64,000 nucleotides of DNA from Acinetobacter baumannii (GCF_009759685.1 NZ_CP046654.1:930001-994000), one strand, 5' to 3'; counted from the stretch's first letter, positions 21,002 to 30,224 are shown. Notes: generated by a model from the sequence alone, not told the origin. Translations and numbers: made by a program.

Positions 21002-22120
21002 GTGCATCCATACGCTCCTACTTTACAGCGCGTTTTATTGTTTGGGCTGTTTTTTATCCTGATCTTTTTAGGATTTAACATCCTGAAGTACTTTATTGTA
21101 CCTGTACTTTGGGCTGCCATTATTGCCTACATGACTTGGCCGATTTATTTAAGAATTCAGCATTTTTTTGGTGAAAACCGTAATAATTTAAATGCTACAG
21201 TTATGATTAGCTTAGTCATTTTAATTGTTGGTGTGCCATTTACATGTGCTATTTTTATTCTACAACATGAAGGCCGAAACCTTTATTTTGATTTACAGCG
21301 TCAAGTCTTTTCAGGTCATTTAAGCGTTCCCGATTTTATTCGTAATCTTCCGTTTATTGGTAAAGAAATATCTCGCACACTCAACGAAATTAACACAGAC
21401 CCTAATAGTACTATTCAAAATATTGCAGCTTGGGTACAAAGCCATTTAAGTTATGGGCGTGTGTTATTAAATGAAATTAGTAAAAATATCGTCAAACTTT
21501 GTTTTGCAATTTTAAGTCTTTTCTTCTTTTATCGTGATGGCCACACGATCTTAACCCAAGTGAGTAAAGCCTTGGAAATGGTGATTGGGCCACGTATTCA
21601 TCATTATCTCGACACAATTTCAGAAACCACACGTGCCGTTGTGTATGGCGTGGGTTTAACTGCAATTGCTCAAGCTGTACTTGCTGGATTAAGTTATTTC
21701 GTCGCTGGTGTACCTAATCCAATGGTTCTCACCATTGCAACGTTCTTATTAGCGCTAATTCCGTTTGGTACTCCTGTTTCCTATTTAGGTGTTGGTCTAT
21801 GGTTGTTCTCTCAAGGTCAAACCATGGAAGCTATTGGCGTCATCTTATGGGGTGTGCTGATTGTAAGTAGTTCAGACAATGTGATCCGCCCACTTGTAAT
21901 CTCTGGTGCGACTCAAATTCCGTTTTTATTGATTATGTTCGGTGTATTGGGTGGAATTGCAAGTTTTGGTTTAGTTGGTCTATTTATTGGCCCTGTTATT
22001 TTAGCTGTTTTATTAGCAATTTGGCGTGAATGGCTTCATGAGACAATTGACCCTGAACCCATGCCAAAAACAACCATGATTTATGATTCAGATGATGATT
22101 TACCGCCATCTAAAAACTAA
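21002..22120 (+). CDS. AI-2E family (PerM-like) membrane protein
   Basis: 372 residues from a GTG at 21002; a TTG at 20996 is possible. The protein has about eight membrane segments in the usual two groups, with the conserved GVPNPMVLTIATFLLALIPF and VIRPLVISGATQIPFLLI blocks of the AI-2E/PerM family. Members include TqsA and sodium/proton antiporters; substrate cannot be assigned here. The tail is acidic (DSDDDLPPSKN). It is probably monocistronic. Confidence 0.88.
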   Translation: MHPYAPTLQRVLLFGLFFILIFLGFNILKYFIVPVLWAAIIAYMTWPIYLRIQHFFGENRNNLNATVMISLVILIVGVPFTCAIFILQHEGRNLYFDLQRQVFSGHLSVPDFIRNLPFIGKEISRTLNEINTDPNSTIQNIAAWVQSHLSYGRVLLNEISKNIVKLCFAILSLFFFYRDGHTILTQVSKALEMVIGPRIHHYLDTISETTRAVVYGVGLTAIAQAVLAGLSYFVAGVPNPMVLTIATFLLALIPFGTPVSYLGVGLWLFSQGQTMEAIGVILWGVLIVSSSDNVIRPLVISGATQIPFLLIMFGVLGGIASFGLVGLFIGPVILAVLLAIWREWLHETIDPEPMPKTTMIYDSDDDLPPSKN

Positions 22121-22235
22121 GCTAATGATTTAAAAATATTTCAAGATACAAAGTGACTATTTAAATTAACTTGTAGGGTTCACGCACCTTTGCTTGAATA
22201 AAAAAATCAGATTTATAGTTATAAGGATATCTATA

Positions 22236-22811
22236 ATGCCAGTATTTAATAAAATTGGTGCAGTATGTGCACTGACAGCTTTATTAACGGTTGGTTGTAG
22301 CACGGTAAGTAAGACTGTATCTGATACAGCCCATGCACTTACCACAATGCATACTAAAAAAGTGGTGGATGTTAATGAAGTGACAGCTAATGGTATAGGT
22401 AAAAAAATTGGTACTATTAGCTTTCAAGATAGTGATAAGGGCTTAATCATTACCCCTGCTTTAGCAGATTTACCAAGTGGTACTCGCGGTTTCCACATCC
22501 ATGAAAATCCATCTTGTGCCCCTGCTGTTAAAGATGGAAAACCAGGCGCTGCTTTAGCTGCTGGTAGCCACTATAACCCTAACCAAGCCCCCCATCATGG
22601 TACGCCAACAACTGGGCATTTAGGCGATTTACCAGCATTAGTCGTTGACAATACTGGTGTAGCTACAACTGCTGTTATTGCACCACGTTTAAAACTTGCT
22701 GACATTCAAGGTCGCGCTATCATGATTCATGCTGGTGGTGATAACTATTCAGATTCTCCTCTGCCTCTAGGTGGTGGCGGAGCGCGAATTGCATGTGGTG
22801 TAATCAAATAA
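22236..22811 (+). CDS. sodC: Superoxide dismutase [Cu-Zn], lipoprotein form
   Basis: 191 residues from the ATG at 22236, which has AAGGAT upstream. It converts superoxide to oxygen and hydrogen peroxide outside the cytoplasm. The copper and zinc ligands are visible in FHIHEN, the His-rich loop NQAPHHGTPTTGHLGDLP, and MIHAGGDNY; the disulfide Cys are in NPSC and ARIACGV. The N terminus carries a lipobox LTVGC (Cys21), so it should be membrane-bound and not free in the periplasm. A terminator follows at 22823. Confidence 0.95.
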   Translation: MPVFNKIGAVCALTALLTVGCSTVSKTVSDTAHALTTMHTKKVVDVNEVTANGIGKKIGTISFQDSDKGLIITPALADLPSGTRGFHIHENPSCAPAVKDGKPGAALAAGSHYNPNQAPHHGTPTTGHLGDLPALVVDNTGVATTAVIAPRLKLADIQGRAIMIHAGGDNYSDSPLPLGGGGARIACGVIK

Positions 22812-22822
22812 GTGCTATTTTT

Positions 22823-22865
22823 AAATTGTGGGTATCTAAAAAGATATCCACAATTTTGTTATTTT
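22823..22865 (+). terminator. sodC terminator
   Basis: A 15-bp stem with one wobble pair and an AAAA loop is followed by TTTTGTTATTTTATT. Confidence 0.8.
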
Positions 22866-23003
22866 ATTAAGCAACTTAGACTAATTAATTATTATAAAAT
22901 CTTAAAAAATAAACTGACTTTTTTAGACAAAACGCATAATATTTTTCAAGTAATAAAAATTTAAATACCTATTGTCACGTACCCTCTCATTTAGAAAAAA
23001 GCC

Positions 23004-25154
23004 GTGAATAATCTGACTCAACTATTCAATCGTTTTAAAGCGAATTCAATTTTAATTTATTGCCTGCAAATTTTAATTGTACTCACAGGCACAACTTTAG
23101 GTTTACTTTGGTTAGGTCATAATGAGCTGATCGTTCCTGTGACTTTAGGTGCGATTGCTGCTGCACTTACTGATTTTGATGATCGCTTAAGTCTTCGTTT
23201 ACGCAACCTGCTCTATGTCTGCCTACTCTTTTTTACTGTTAGCACTATTCTTGGTTTTTTAGCACCTTATAAATTTTTATTTATTTTATATCTTTCAATT
23301 TCCAGTGCTTGTTTCATTTTATTGGGAGCTTTAGGGCAACGCTACGCCACCATTTCTTTTGGTACGATTTTACTCTCAATTTATAGTATGTTTGGTTTAG
23401 GAGAATATGCACACTGGTACCAACAGCCTACTTATTTTGTCTATGGTGCGTTGTGGTACGGCCTAACTTCTATTTTATTTTTTATTCTTAAACCAACACT
23501 TCCTTTACAAGATAAACTTTCACAAATTTTTGAAGAAATTTCAGCCTTACTTCAAGCTAAAGCACGGTTATTCGACCCAGATAATAAAGAAAATGTTGAA
23601 CAGCTTTTATTTGAATTATCACTACAAAATACACAAGTTGCACAGAGCCTTAACCAAATACGCAGCTCTCTGCTGACTCGCCTTAAGGCATCACGAGTCA
23701 GTAATAAAAGTATTTACTGGTTAAACCTATACTTTTTTGCGCGAGATATACACGAGCAGGCAACTTCTAATTATTTACACTACGAGCATATCCAACAAAA
23801 TTTTAGCCGTAGTGATCTCATTTTTCGTTTTCAGAAAAACCTACGCTTACAGGCACAAGCTTGCCATGATTTAGCCCAATGCATTTTGCATAATCAACAA
23901 TATCAGTCTTCTCAAGAAAGCCAAATTGGCCTAAACCATTTGGAAAGCTCTTTGAAAGACTGGATACAACAGCATCCACAAAATTTTGAAGTTAAAAATT
24001 TAAAGCTAATTTTTAATAATTTAAAAGGAATGCATGAACAATTTGAGCAGCTTCAATATGCTCAACCGTTTAATGAAACGCTAAGTCAGAACAAGCAAGA
24101 ACATCTCAATTTACTAGATGATGATATTCAAGGATTTTCAGACCTTGTTTTAAAAATTCGGCAGCAACTGACGCCACAATCGGCCCTATTTAGACATGCA
24201 GTACGAATTGCGGTTGTATTTGCCGCAGGTTATGCCATTTCCCTCTTACCTTTTGCCCAACATGGTTACTGGATTTTGCTCACCAGTTTATTTGTTTGCC
24301 AAATTACTTACTTTGCAACCAAAAGTCGTTTAAAGCTTAGAACGATTGGGACTTTACTCGGCGTTTTATTGGGTATTCCCATTTTATATTTTGTTCCTAG
24401 TATTGAAGGTCAACTCATTCTTACCATTATTTGTGGAGTTAGCTTTTTCTACTTACGCCAGAAAAAATATGCGCTGGCAACACTGATGGCAACCTTAATG
24501 GTATTGCTCATTTTCAACTTAAAAGGTGCAGGTTACAGCATTATTTTACCTCGCCTAATCGACACCTTATTAGGCTGCTTTATTGCTTGGCTTGCTGTTA
24601 ATTTTATTTGGCCAGACTGGAACTTCCGTAATATTCCAAACAATATTAAGAAAAGTAGCCAAGCAACCTTCGATTACTTCAATGTGATTGTTGAGCAATA
24701 TCAGCACGGGAAAAATCAAGACATTGAATATCGTAGAATTCGCCGAGCTGCACATAACGCGCAAATTGAACTGTCGAATATGATTTCAAGCTTAAGTGCC
24801 GAGCCCAACCCAAATCCCGAGCTGATTCATTACGCCTTTCGTTATTTGGTTTATAGCCACAGCCAGTTGAGTTATGTCGCAGCATTAGGCAGCCAAAGAC
24901 AAAAAATTGATGATCAACAGGTATTACAACTTTTACTGGATTGTCAGCAAATTCTTAAACAAAGTTTATTTGAACAAGCTTTGGTTAACTTTAATTTTCT
25001 TGAACAGACTTTAAAGCAAATTCAAAGTTTAATAACTCACGAACATTTTTCAGAGAACTACACACTTGTCTTAAAACAGATGAGTTTATTATTAGAAACC
25101 TTGCCTGAACTCTTAAGCTTAAAAGGCAAACTTTTAGAGCATGAAATTAAATAG
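23004..25154 (+). CDS. YccS/YhfK-type FUSC family membrane protein
   Basis: 716 residues starting at GTG. It has two sets of membrane segments: residues about 15-160 and 395-530, with a long soluble region between and a C-terminal soluble domain. This is the layout of the YccS family, related to aromatic acid exporters. Blocks such as HGYWILLTSLFVCQITYFATKSRLKLRTIGT and the following GLL/LLG-rich segment fit. The substrate is unknown. It shares a bidirectional terminator with craA. Confidence 0.85.
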   Translation: MNNLTQLFNRFKANSILIYCLQILIVLTGTTLGLLWLGHNELIVPVTLGAIAAALTDFDDRLSLRLRNLLYVCLLFFTVSTILGFLAPYKFLFILYLSISSACFILLGALGQRYATISFGTILLSIYSMFGLGEYAHWYQQPTYFVYGALWYGLTSILFFILKPTLPLQDKLSQIFEEISALLQAKARLFDPDNKENVEQLLFELSLQNTQVAQSLNQIRSSLLTRLKASRVSNKSIYWLNLYFFARDIHEQATSNYLHYEHIQQNFSRSDLIFRFQKNLRLQAQACHDLAQCILHNQQYQSSQESQIGLNHLESSLKDWIQQHPQNFEVKNLKLIFNNLKGMHEQFEQLQYAQPFNETLSQNKQEHLNLLDDDIQGFSDLVLKIRQQLTPQSALFRHAVRIAVVFAAGYAISLLPFAQHGYWILLTSLFVCQITYFATKSRLKLRTIGTLLGVLLGIPILYFVPSIEGQLILTIICGVSFFYLRQKKYALATLMATLMVLLIFNLKGAGYSIILPRLIDTLLGCFIAWLAVNFIWPDWNFRNIPNNIKKSSQATFDYFNVIVEQYQHGKNQDIEYRRIRRAAHNAQIELSNMISSLSAEPNPNPELIHYAFRYLVYSHSQLSYVAALGSQRQKIDDQQVLQLLLDCQQILKQSLFEQALVNFNFLEQTLKQIQSLITHEHFSENYTLVLKQMSLLLETLPELLSLKGKLLEHEIK

Positions 25155-25157
25155 AAT

Positions 25158-25192
25158 AAAAAAATACCGGAATATAAATTCCGGTATTTTTT
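25158..25192. terminator. Bidirectional terminator between yccS-like gene and craA
   Basis: A perfect stem AAATACCGGAAT/ATTCCGGTATTT with flanking A and T runs touches the craA stop codon. Confidence 0.9.
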
Positions 25193-26420
25193 AATGTAAG
25201 TCTTGTGCAACTCTTTCCTGCATTTCTCGTTTTAAAGCTAAACGTGGTTGAGTAAACCACAAGGCAATAAATGCAAAAGCAGATAAGACAAAAGCCCATA
25301 AATGAAATTGAGTGTAGAGATAGCGTACAAGCTCAATCATTGCAAAAAAGCTCGTCATCAATAGCATTGAAACAGCAGCAGCTACAGTTCCTTTTGACAC
25401 TTCAGATGACATGAGTGCAAAACGGTACAACACTGAGAAGCTAATTCCTTCACCAAAACAAATGAGTGTCATACCTATTAACAAGCAAGGAATTAAATAG
25501 GCTTGCCAGACAACACCTAATATTAAAATTAGCGTACCAGTGAGCATAATCGGTAAGCCAATTAAGACAGTTTTACCTAAAGCTAAACGGTCAATAATTT
25601 TAATTAAAACAATGTTACCAACAATTAAACCTAAAAATACCGGGAACTGTGCTAAACCATATTGCACGCTCGTTAGCTTCAGTTCATCGACCAAAATAAT
25701 TGGTGATAACGCGATCCAGAGCATAAGCGGCATACCTACAAGCGGTAAGGCCAACGTTAACCCAAGGAACTGCCGATTGCTAAATACCTTTTTAAAGTCA
25801 TCAAAAAGATAACTAAAAGGCTGTTTGGTTACACTCACCTTATGACTAGGCATTTGTTTCTTTAAGCCAACCCAACTCAGCAGTGCAAGTAAAGCAATTG
25901 CCACGAAACCCCAGTGCCATGAAACATAATCAATTAAGAAAGCTCCAAGTACAGGCCCTAGCAAAGGCGCAAGCAATGAAATATTTGCCATGAGGGCCAT
26001 GACTTTAATCGCATCACGCTCGGCAAAGTTTTCCTGAATTGCGGCATATCCCACTGCTGAAATTACGCTTAACCCAATACCTTGTAAAAAACGTAATGTC
26101 AGAAAGTGTTCAATTTGCCGCGTTAATAAAATTAAAAAACAGCACAAGGCAAAAAATAAAACACCAGACAAAAGTACTTTTTTACGGCCTAATCGATCTG
26201 ATAAAGGTCCTAGTAACCATGCAACAGATGCACCACCTAATAAATAAAATGACATTGAAGACGGCGCCCAAGTTGCACTTACACCGAAATCTTCAGTAAT
26301 TGCCAACATGGCTGGCTGAATCAGGTCATTACCAATATAAACCGCAAATTCAAATAGCACTAAAGCTAAAGGAAACATCAACGTCGTACGGTTCAACGCT
26401 GTCGTTTGAATATTTTTCAT
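25191..26420 (-). CDS. craA: MFS chloramphenicol efflux pump CraA
   Basis: 409 residues from the ATG at 26420 (MKNIQTTALNRTTLMFPLAL). It is a 12-TM drug/proton antiporter of the MdfA group. The first membrane segment has Glu24 and Asp32 in FEFAVYIGNDLIQPAML, matching the two acidic residues used by MdfA for drug and proton binding. The motif A loop is GPLSDRLGRKKVLL. CraA is known as the intrinsic chloramphenicol pump of A. baumannii; the sequence matches my memory of it closely. An upstream in-frame TTG would add 14 residues. Confidence 0.9.
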   Translation of the reverse strand: MKNIQTTALNRTTLMFPLALVLFEFAVYIGNDLIQPAMLAITEDFGVSATWAPSSMSFYLLGGASVAWLLGPLSDRLGRKKVLLSGVLFFALCCFLILLTRQIEHFLTLRFLQGIGLSVISAVGYAAIQENFAERDAIKVMALMANISLLAPLLGPVLGAFLIDYVSWHWGFVAIALLALLSWVGLKKQMPSHKVSVTKQPFSYLFDDFKKVFSNRQFLGLTLALPLVGMPLMLWIALSPIILVDELKLTSVQYGLAQFPVFLGLIVGNIVLIKIIDRLALGKTVLIGLPIMLTGTLILILGVVWQAYLIPCLLIGMTLICFGEGISFSVLYRFALMSSEVSKGTVAAAVSMLLMTSFFAMIELVRYLYTQFHLWAFVLSAFAFIALWFTQPRLALKREMQERVAQDLH

Positions 26421-26789
26421 GAGTTTGTACACTTCAAAATAGCGGCCAATATGTCTCAGCAACTACATATTGAAATAAATAATGTAGTCATGACGATGAC
26501 AGTATGGTCAGTCAATCTTTAGTTAAGTTGTTATATGCCGTGAGAGTGCATGTTTAGAATGTGAAACACCGTATTCACAAGGTGTCTAAAACGAGAAAAA
26601 ATGTATGACGTGAGATTCGGTAATTTTTACCATCTGGCATAATTGCCGGATGACACAATATCACTTTTCAAATTGATCATCAATCGGACAATTCCAACAA
26701 TTTTAAATTCTATATTTTAATGATGACGAACTCATTTTTATATTGCGAATAACCCTAAAGTTATCCACATATTCAATAGTAATTCAGCT
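26421..26789. other. 369-base spacer upstream of craA
   Basis: Holds the craA promoter region (leftward) and the 3' end of the lipoprotein gene at 26790. It contains a short hairpin CATCTGGCA/TGCCGGATG and one 9-mer TTATCCACA identical to a DnaA box at 26761. No gene was seen. Confidence 0.5.
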
Positions 26790-27155
26790 TTAAGGACAAG
26801 GATTAACTTGAAAGTCTGCTGTTTCCTCGCCTTTTGTACATTGATAACTTTGTTTTTTATTCACGATTTTCCAAACAGTCTGATCTTTTTTTAATAAATA
26901 CTCAGTACGTGTTTTCGAAACAGCATCTTCACTCGGCTCTGTCTGCAAAATAGTAACTTGAGCATTAGAAGGGTCCTCTAAGGCATTCATTTGCTGTGAA
27001 ATACTTAAATTACTGGCATTATTTAAAAGATTAGGTTGATCGAGTAAAACAGCTTGTATCGGACTGTTCGCTTGAGGTGTAGGTGGATTTGTATTTGGTG
27101 TACAAGCACTCAGAATCAGCAAATTATACATCATGAGTAAACCAATCTTTTTCAT
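26790..27155 (-). CDS. Predicted lipoprotein, paralogue of the 28351 gene
   Basis: 121 residues from the ATG at 27155. The lipobox is LSAC, with Cys about residue 18. The mature domain contains ILQTEPSEDAVSKTRTEYLL, KKQSYQCTKG and a final Cys in NPCP, suggesting one disulfide. The same order of blocks occurs in the lipoprotein at 28351-28725, so the two arose by duplication. Function is unknown. Its ribosome site lies inside an 11-bp tandem repeat. Confidence 0.8.
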   Translation of the reverse strand: MKKIGLLMMYNLLILSACTPNTNPPTPQANSPIQAVLLDQPNLLNNASNLSISQQMNALEDPSNAQVTILQTEPSEDAVSKTRTEYLLKKDQTVWKIVNKKQSYQCTKGEETADFQVNPCP

Positions 27156-27158
27156 ACT

Positions 27159-27191
27159 CAACTCCACCACAACTCCACCACAACTTCACCA
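27159..27191 (-). repeat. Three 11-bp tandem repeats carrying the ribosome site
   Basis: Units at 27159-27169, 27170-27180 and 27181-27191 read CAACTCCACCA twice and CAACTTCACCA once on the plus strand. On the minus strand each of the two identical copies gives TGGTGGAGTTG, so GGAG is present at two spacings before the lipoprotein ATG. Copy-number change could alter translation. Confidence 0.85.
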
Positions 27192-27390
27192 TGATGCTAA
27201 AGGCTACAAACAATTTTTTCCGTTCAACTTTGTAAAGTATTTACCATTAAAATGAAGAAACCAGTATGAGGTATCAAACCAAGATTAATGATTTTTAATC
27301 AATAATATTTTTCCAATTACTACATTTTTCTTTAAGAGTAAGTTCTCTAAAGTATCGCTCAAGTTTAAGAATTGAATTAGAGTAACTCCC

Positions 27391-27978
27391 ATGAGCAATA
27401 TTTTAGTCATTAATGGTGCCAAACAATTTGCCCACTCAAATGGTGAATTAAATGACACACTCACGACATTAGCAACGAATCATCTCACTGAACTCGGTCA
27501 TGAAGTAAAAGTCACTCGTGCAGATAGCGACTACAATGCTGAAGCCGAAGTAGAAAAGTATTTATGGGCAGATGTCGTAATTTATCAAATGCCTGGCTGG
27601 TGGATGGGTGCACCGTGGACCGTAAAAAAATATATTGACGATGTATTTACGACAGGTCATGGTTCTCTTTATGCAAATGATGGTCGTAGCCGCTCTGATA
27701 CCTCAAAAAAATATGGTTCAGGTGGTTTAATTCATGACAAAAAATATATGCTGTCGCTTACTTGGAATGCGCCAATGGAAGCATTTGACGATGCGGATCA
27801 GTTTTTCCATGGCGTGGGTGTAGATGGTGTTTATTTACCATTTCATAAAGCAAATCAGTTCTTAGGTATGAGTACCCTACCAACATTTATTGTAAATGAT
27901 GTAATTAAAATGCCTGATGTAGATAGTTATGTGGAAGCATACAAAGCACATTTGAACACACTATTTGCAGCAGCCTAA
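27391..27978 (+). CDS. mdaB: NAD(P)H:quinone oxidoreductase MdaB
   Basis: 195 residues, flavodoxin-like fold. It reduces quinones by two electrons with FAD and NADPH, avoiding semiquinone. Strong family blocks are ILVINGAKQFAHSNGELN, MPGWWMGAPWTVKKYIDDVF and LTWNAPMEAFDDADQFF. The next gene 13 bases downstream is ygiN, as in E. coli, where YgiN is a quinol monooxygenase; together they may run a quinone redox cycle. Confidence 0.93.
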   Translation: MSNILVINGAKQFAHSNGELNDTLTTLATNHLTELGHEVKVTRADSDYNAEAEVEKYLWADVVIYQMPGWWMGAPWTVKKYIDDVFTTGHGSLYANDGRSRSDTSKKYGSGGLIHDKKYMLSLTWNAPMEAFDDADQFFHGVGVDGVYLPFHKANQFLGMSTLPTFIVNDVIKMPDVDSYVEAYKAHLNTLFAAA

Positions 27979-27991
27979 TCCGGAGAAAACC

Positions 27992-28306
27992 ATGCTTACT
28001 ATTATCGCGGAAATTCGTACTCAATCGGGTGGGCAGCACCGCCAAAACGTATTGAATGCATTTCAAAAAATCATTCCAACTGTTTTAGCAGAAGATGGTT
28101 GCCATGGTTATGAACCTTTAGTTGACCACATTTCAAATGCGAGCTTCCAGAACAAAGACCCTGACATTATTGTGATGTTAGAAAAATGGGAAAGTGTAGC
28201 TCATCTTGAAGCACACTTAGCTACACCTCATATGCAAGCGCATCATGAAGCAGTCAAAGATGATGTAGTTGACGTCAAAATTAAAATTTTAGAAAGCGGC
28301 GTATAA
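27992..28306 (+). CDS. ygiN: Putative quinol monooxygenase YgiN
   Basis: 104 residues from the ATG at 27992, which has CGGAG 7 bases before it. This is the ABM (antibiotic biosynthesis monooxygenase) fold: MLTIIAEIRTQSGGQ, then GCHGYEPLVDH and LEKWESVAHLEAHLATPHMQAH. It works as a small dimeric barrel without cofactor. It is co-transcribed with mdaB. Confidence 0.9.
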   Translation: MLTIIAEIRTQSGGQHRQNVLNAFQKIIPTVLAEDGCHGYEPLVDHISNASFQNKDPDIIVMLEKWESVAHLEAHLATPHMQAHHEAVKDDVVDVKIKILESGV

Positions 28307-28314
28307 TTTAAGAA

Positions 28315-28346
28315 ATAAAAAAGACGATATATTTATCGTCTTTTTT
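28315..28346. terminator. Bidirectional terminator after ygiN
   Basis: Stem AAAAAAGACGATA/TATCGTCTTTTTT, serving ygiN on the plus strand and the lipoprotein gene on the minus strand. Confidence 0.9.
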
Positions 28347-28350
28347 ATGC

Positions 28351-28725
28351 TTAAGAACAAAGCTGCATTTGGAAACCTTTAGAACCTTTTCCTCTTGCAC
28401 ATTGGTAGCTCTTTTGCTTATTTTGCAATTGCCACTTTTCATCAACCAATTTAAATAAATATTCCGTCCGAATTGCTGAGACAGAGTCATCCATTAAACC
28501 GGTTTGTATAACAGTAATGCGAGAAACAGTTGGGGATTCTACTCGGTTAAATACCTGCTGAACTGAAGTATTGTTATGCTCTTTTACAATCTCGGGTTGC
28601 GTTTTAAGTACTTGTTGCATTGGGGTTTCCGAGCCCACAAAAGGAATTAATTTACTTGTAGTTGCACAACCCGTCATAAGTCCAGCACAGAGTGCAGAAA
28701 TTAAAAATAAACGTTGCATTTTCAT
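28351..28725 (-). CDS. Predicted lipoprotein, paralogue of the 26790 gene
   Basis: 124 residues from the ATG at 28725; a second ATG at 28718 has a better placed GGTGA. Lipobox LMTGC. The mature part has VIQTGLMDDSVSAIRTEYLF, KQKSYQCARG and a final Cys in MQLCS, aligning along its length with the lipoprotein at 26790-27155. The two copies flank mdaB-ygiN. Function is unknown. Confidence 0.8.
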   Translation of the reverse strand: MKMQRLFLISALCAGLMTGCATTSKLIPFVGSETPMQQVLKTQPEIVKEHNNTSVQQVFNRVESPTVSRITVIQTGLMDDSVSAIRTEYLFKLVDEKWQLQNKQKSYQCARGKGSKGFQMQLCS

Positions 28726-28731
28726 CACCAA

Positions 28732-28767
28732 AAAACAAAAGGCATAGCTTTATGATGCTATGCCTTT
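28732..28767 (-). terminator. Terminator of the D2HGDH gene
   Basis: A perfect 11-bp stem AAAGGCATAGC/GCTATGCCTTT is followed on the minus strand by TTGTTTTTT. It lies between the D2HGDH stop and the lipoprotein start. Confidence 0.85.
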
Positions 28768-28814
28768 GTCGGTTACTCTGTAGAAACTATGTAGTTCTAC
28801 AAAATAGATCTAAT

Positions 28815-30224
28815 TTAAAGATCGAATAATTTACCCGGATTCATAATACCTTTCGGGTCAAATACTTTTTTCAAAGCTTTCATATATTCGATTTCTTCAG
28901 CTGAGCGTGAATATTCCAAATATGGCTTTTTCGTCATACCTACGCCATGCTCGGCAGAGATTGAACCATCGTATTTTTTAACGGTATCAAATACATATTT
29001 ATTCACGACCTGACACTTCGCAAAGAACTCATCTTTGGTCAAGTTTTCAGGTTTTAAAATATTTAAGTGTAAGTTACCGTCGCCAATATGGCCGAACCAG
29101 CAAATTTCAAAGTCAGGATAGTTTTCTTGAACAATCGCATCAATTTCACGAATAAATGCAGGTACGTGAGTAATTAATACTGAAATATCGTTTTTGTACG
29201 GAATAAAAGGCGCGATTGATTCAGAGATATCTTCGCGTAAACGCCACAAGCTCTCTACTTGGTCAAGACTCTGGCTCATTACACCATCAAGTACCCAACC
29301 TTGTTCCATACAGTGCTCGAAAATCTCCATTGCTTTGTCGATAATCGGTTCGTATGGCGCTTCAAACTCAAGCAATACATAGAATGGACATTGAGTTTCA
29401 AAGGGACGTTGAACATGACCACGGTCGAGTACTTTTTGCATTGCAAGCTCACCAAAGAACTCAAATGCAGTTAAGTCGATATCTTTTTGGAAAGCATGTA
29501 ACACAGGCATTACTGCATCAAAATCAGGAACACCTAAAACTAAAACTTGTAGGTTTTGTGGTTGACGCTCAAGTTTAATTTCTGCTTCAGTCACTAAACC
29601 TAATGTACCTTCACCACCAATAAACAAATGCTGTAATGCATATCCAGTTGCATTTTTAATCATGCCTTTGTTTAAACGTAAAATGTCGCCCTTACCCGTC
29701 ACTACAGTTAAACCGAGTACCCAGTTACGCGTCATGCCATATTTAATGACTTTAATACCACCAGCGTTGGTACCGATATTACCGCCAATCTGACTAGAAC
29801 CCGCTGATGCAAAGTCAACCGGATAATACATACCCTGCTCTTCTGCATAATTTTGCAATTGCTCAGTCACAACACCAGCTTGTACACGGACCATACGGTC
29901 TGCCGGGAAGAACTCAAGAATCTGGTTCATTTTGTCCATGCTAATGACAATTTCACCATTGGTTGCTACAGCACCAGCAGAGAGTCCAGTACGACCACCT
30001 GACGGTGTAATTGCGATATTAAACTGGTTTGCAAGCTTCACAACTTCCTGAACTTGTTCAGTCGTTGATGGAAAAACGATGACCGATGGGTTCGGATTAA
30101 AATGCTTGGTATGATCTTTACCCCAGTTTTCGAGACTATCAGCATCGGTTTTAATACGGTTTTCACCGACGATTGCTGTTAATTGGGTGAGTAACTCAGG
30201 TGTTAAAGCGACTGGAGCATTCAT
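28815..30224 (-). CDS. FAD-linked D-2-hydroxyglutarate dehydrogenase
   Basis: 469 residues from the ATG at 30224. It has the GlcD/D-lactate dehydrogenase layout: an N-terminal PCMH FAD domain (ITPSGGRTGLSAGAVATNG, SSQIGGNIGTNAGGIKVIKYG) and a C-terminal FAD-oxidase domain (CWFGHIGDGNLHLNIL, ISAEHGVGMTKKPYL). It is divergent from serA. In Pseudomonas the gene next to serA is D-2-hydroxyglutarate dehydrogenase, which re-oxidises the D-2-hydroxyglutarate that SerA makes and so pulls serine synthesis forward. That context decides the call; a D-lactate or glycolate enzyme is less likely. Confidence 0.85.
   Translation of the reverse strand: MNAPVALTPELLTQLTAIVGENRIKTDADSLENWGKDHTKHFNPNPSVIVFPSTTEQVQEVVKLANQFNIAITPSGGRTGLSAGAVATNGEIVISMDKMNQILEFFPADRMVRVQAGVVTEQLQNYAEEQGMYYPVDFASAGSSQIGGNIGTNAGGIKVIKYGMTRNWVLGLTVVTGKGDILRLNKGMIKNATGYALQHLFIGGEGTLGLVTEAEIKLERQPQNLQVLVLGVPDFDAVMPVLHAFQKDIDLTAFEFFGELAMQKVLDRGHVQRPFETQCPFYVLLEFEAPYEPIIDKAMEIFEHCMEQGWVLDGVMSQSLDQVESLWRLREDISESIAPFIPYKNDISVLITHVPAFIREIDAIVQENYPDFEICWFGHIGDGNLHLNILKPENLTKDEFFAKCQVVNKYVFDTVKKYDGSISAEHGVGMTKKPYLEYSRSAEEIEYMKALKKVFDPKGIMNPGKLFDL

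Noticed and set aside
26641..26670. Imperfect hairpin CATCTGGCA/TGCCGGATG upstream of craA
   Set aside because: No T run on either strand and no clear operator match; too weak to list as a feature.
26761..26769. TTATCCACA, identical to a DnaA box
   Set aside because: A single 9-mer is expected by chance about once in two windows of this size; no cluster, AT-rich unwinding element or dnaA gene is nearby.
27159..27191. Short tandem repeat considered as a CRISPR or att site
   Set aside because: Units are 11 bp without spacers and no integrase or tRNA is nearby.
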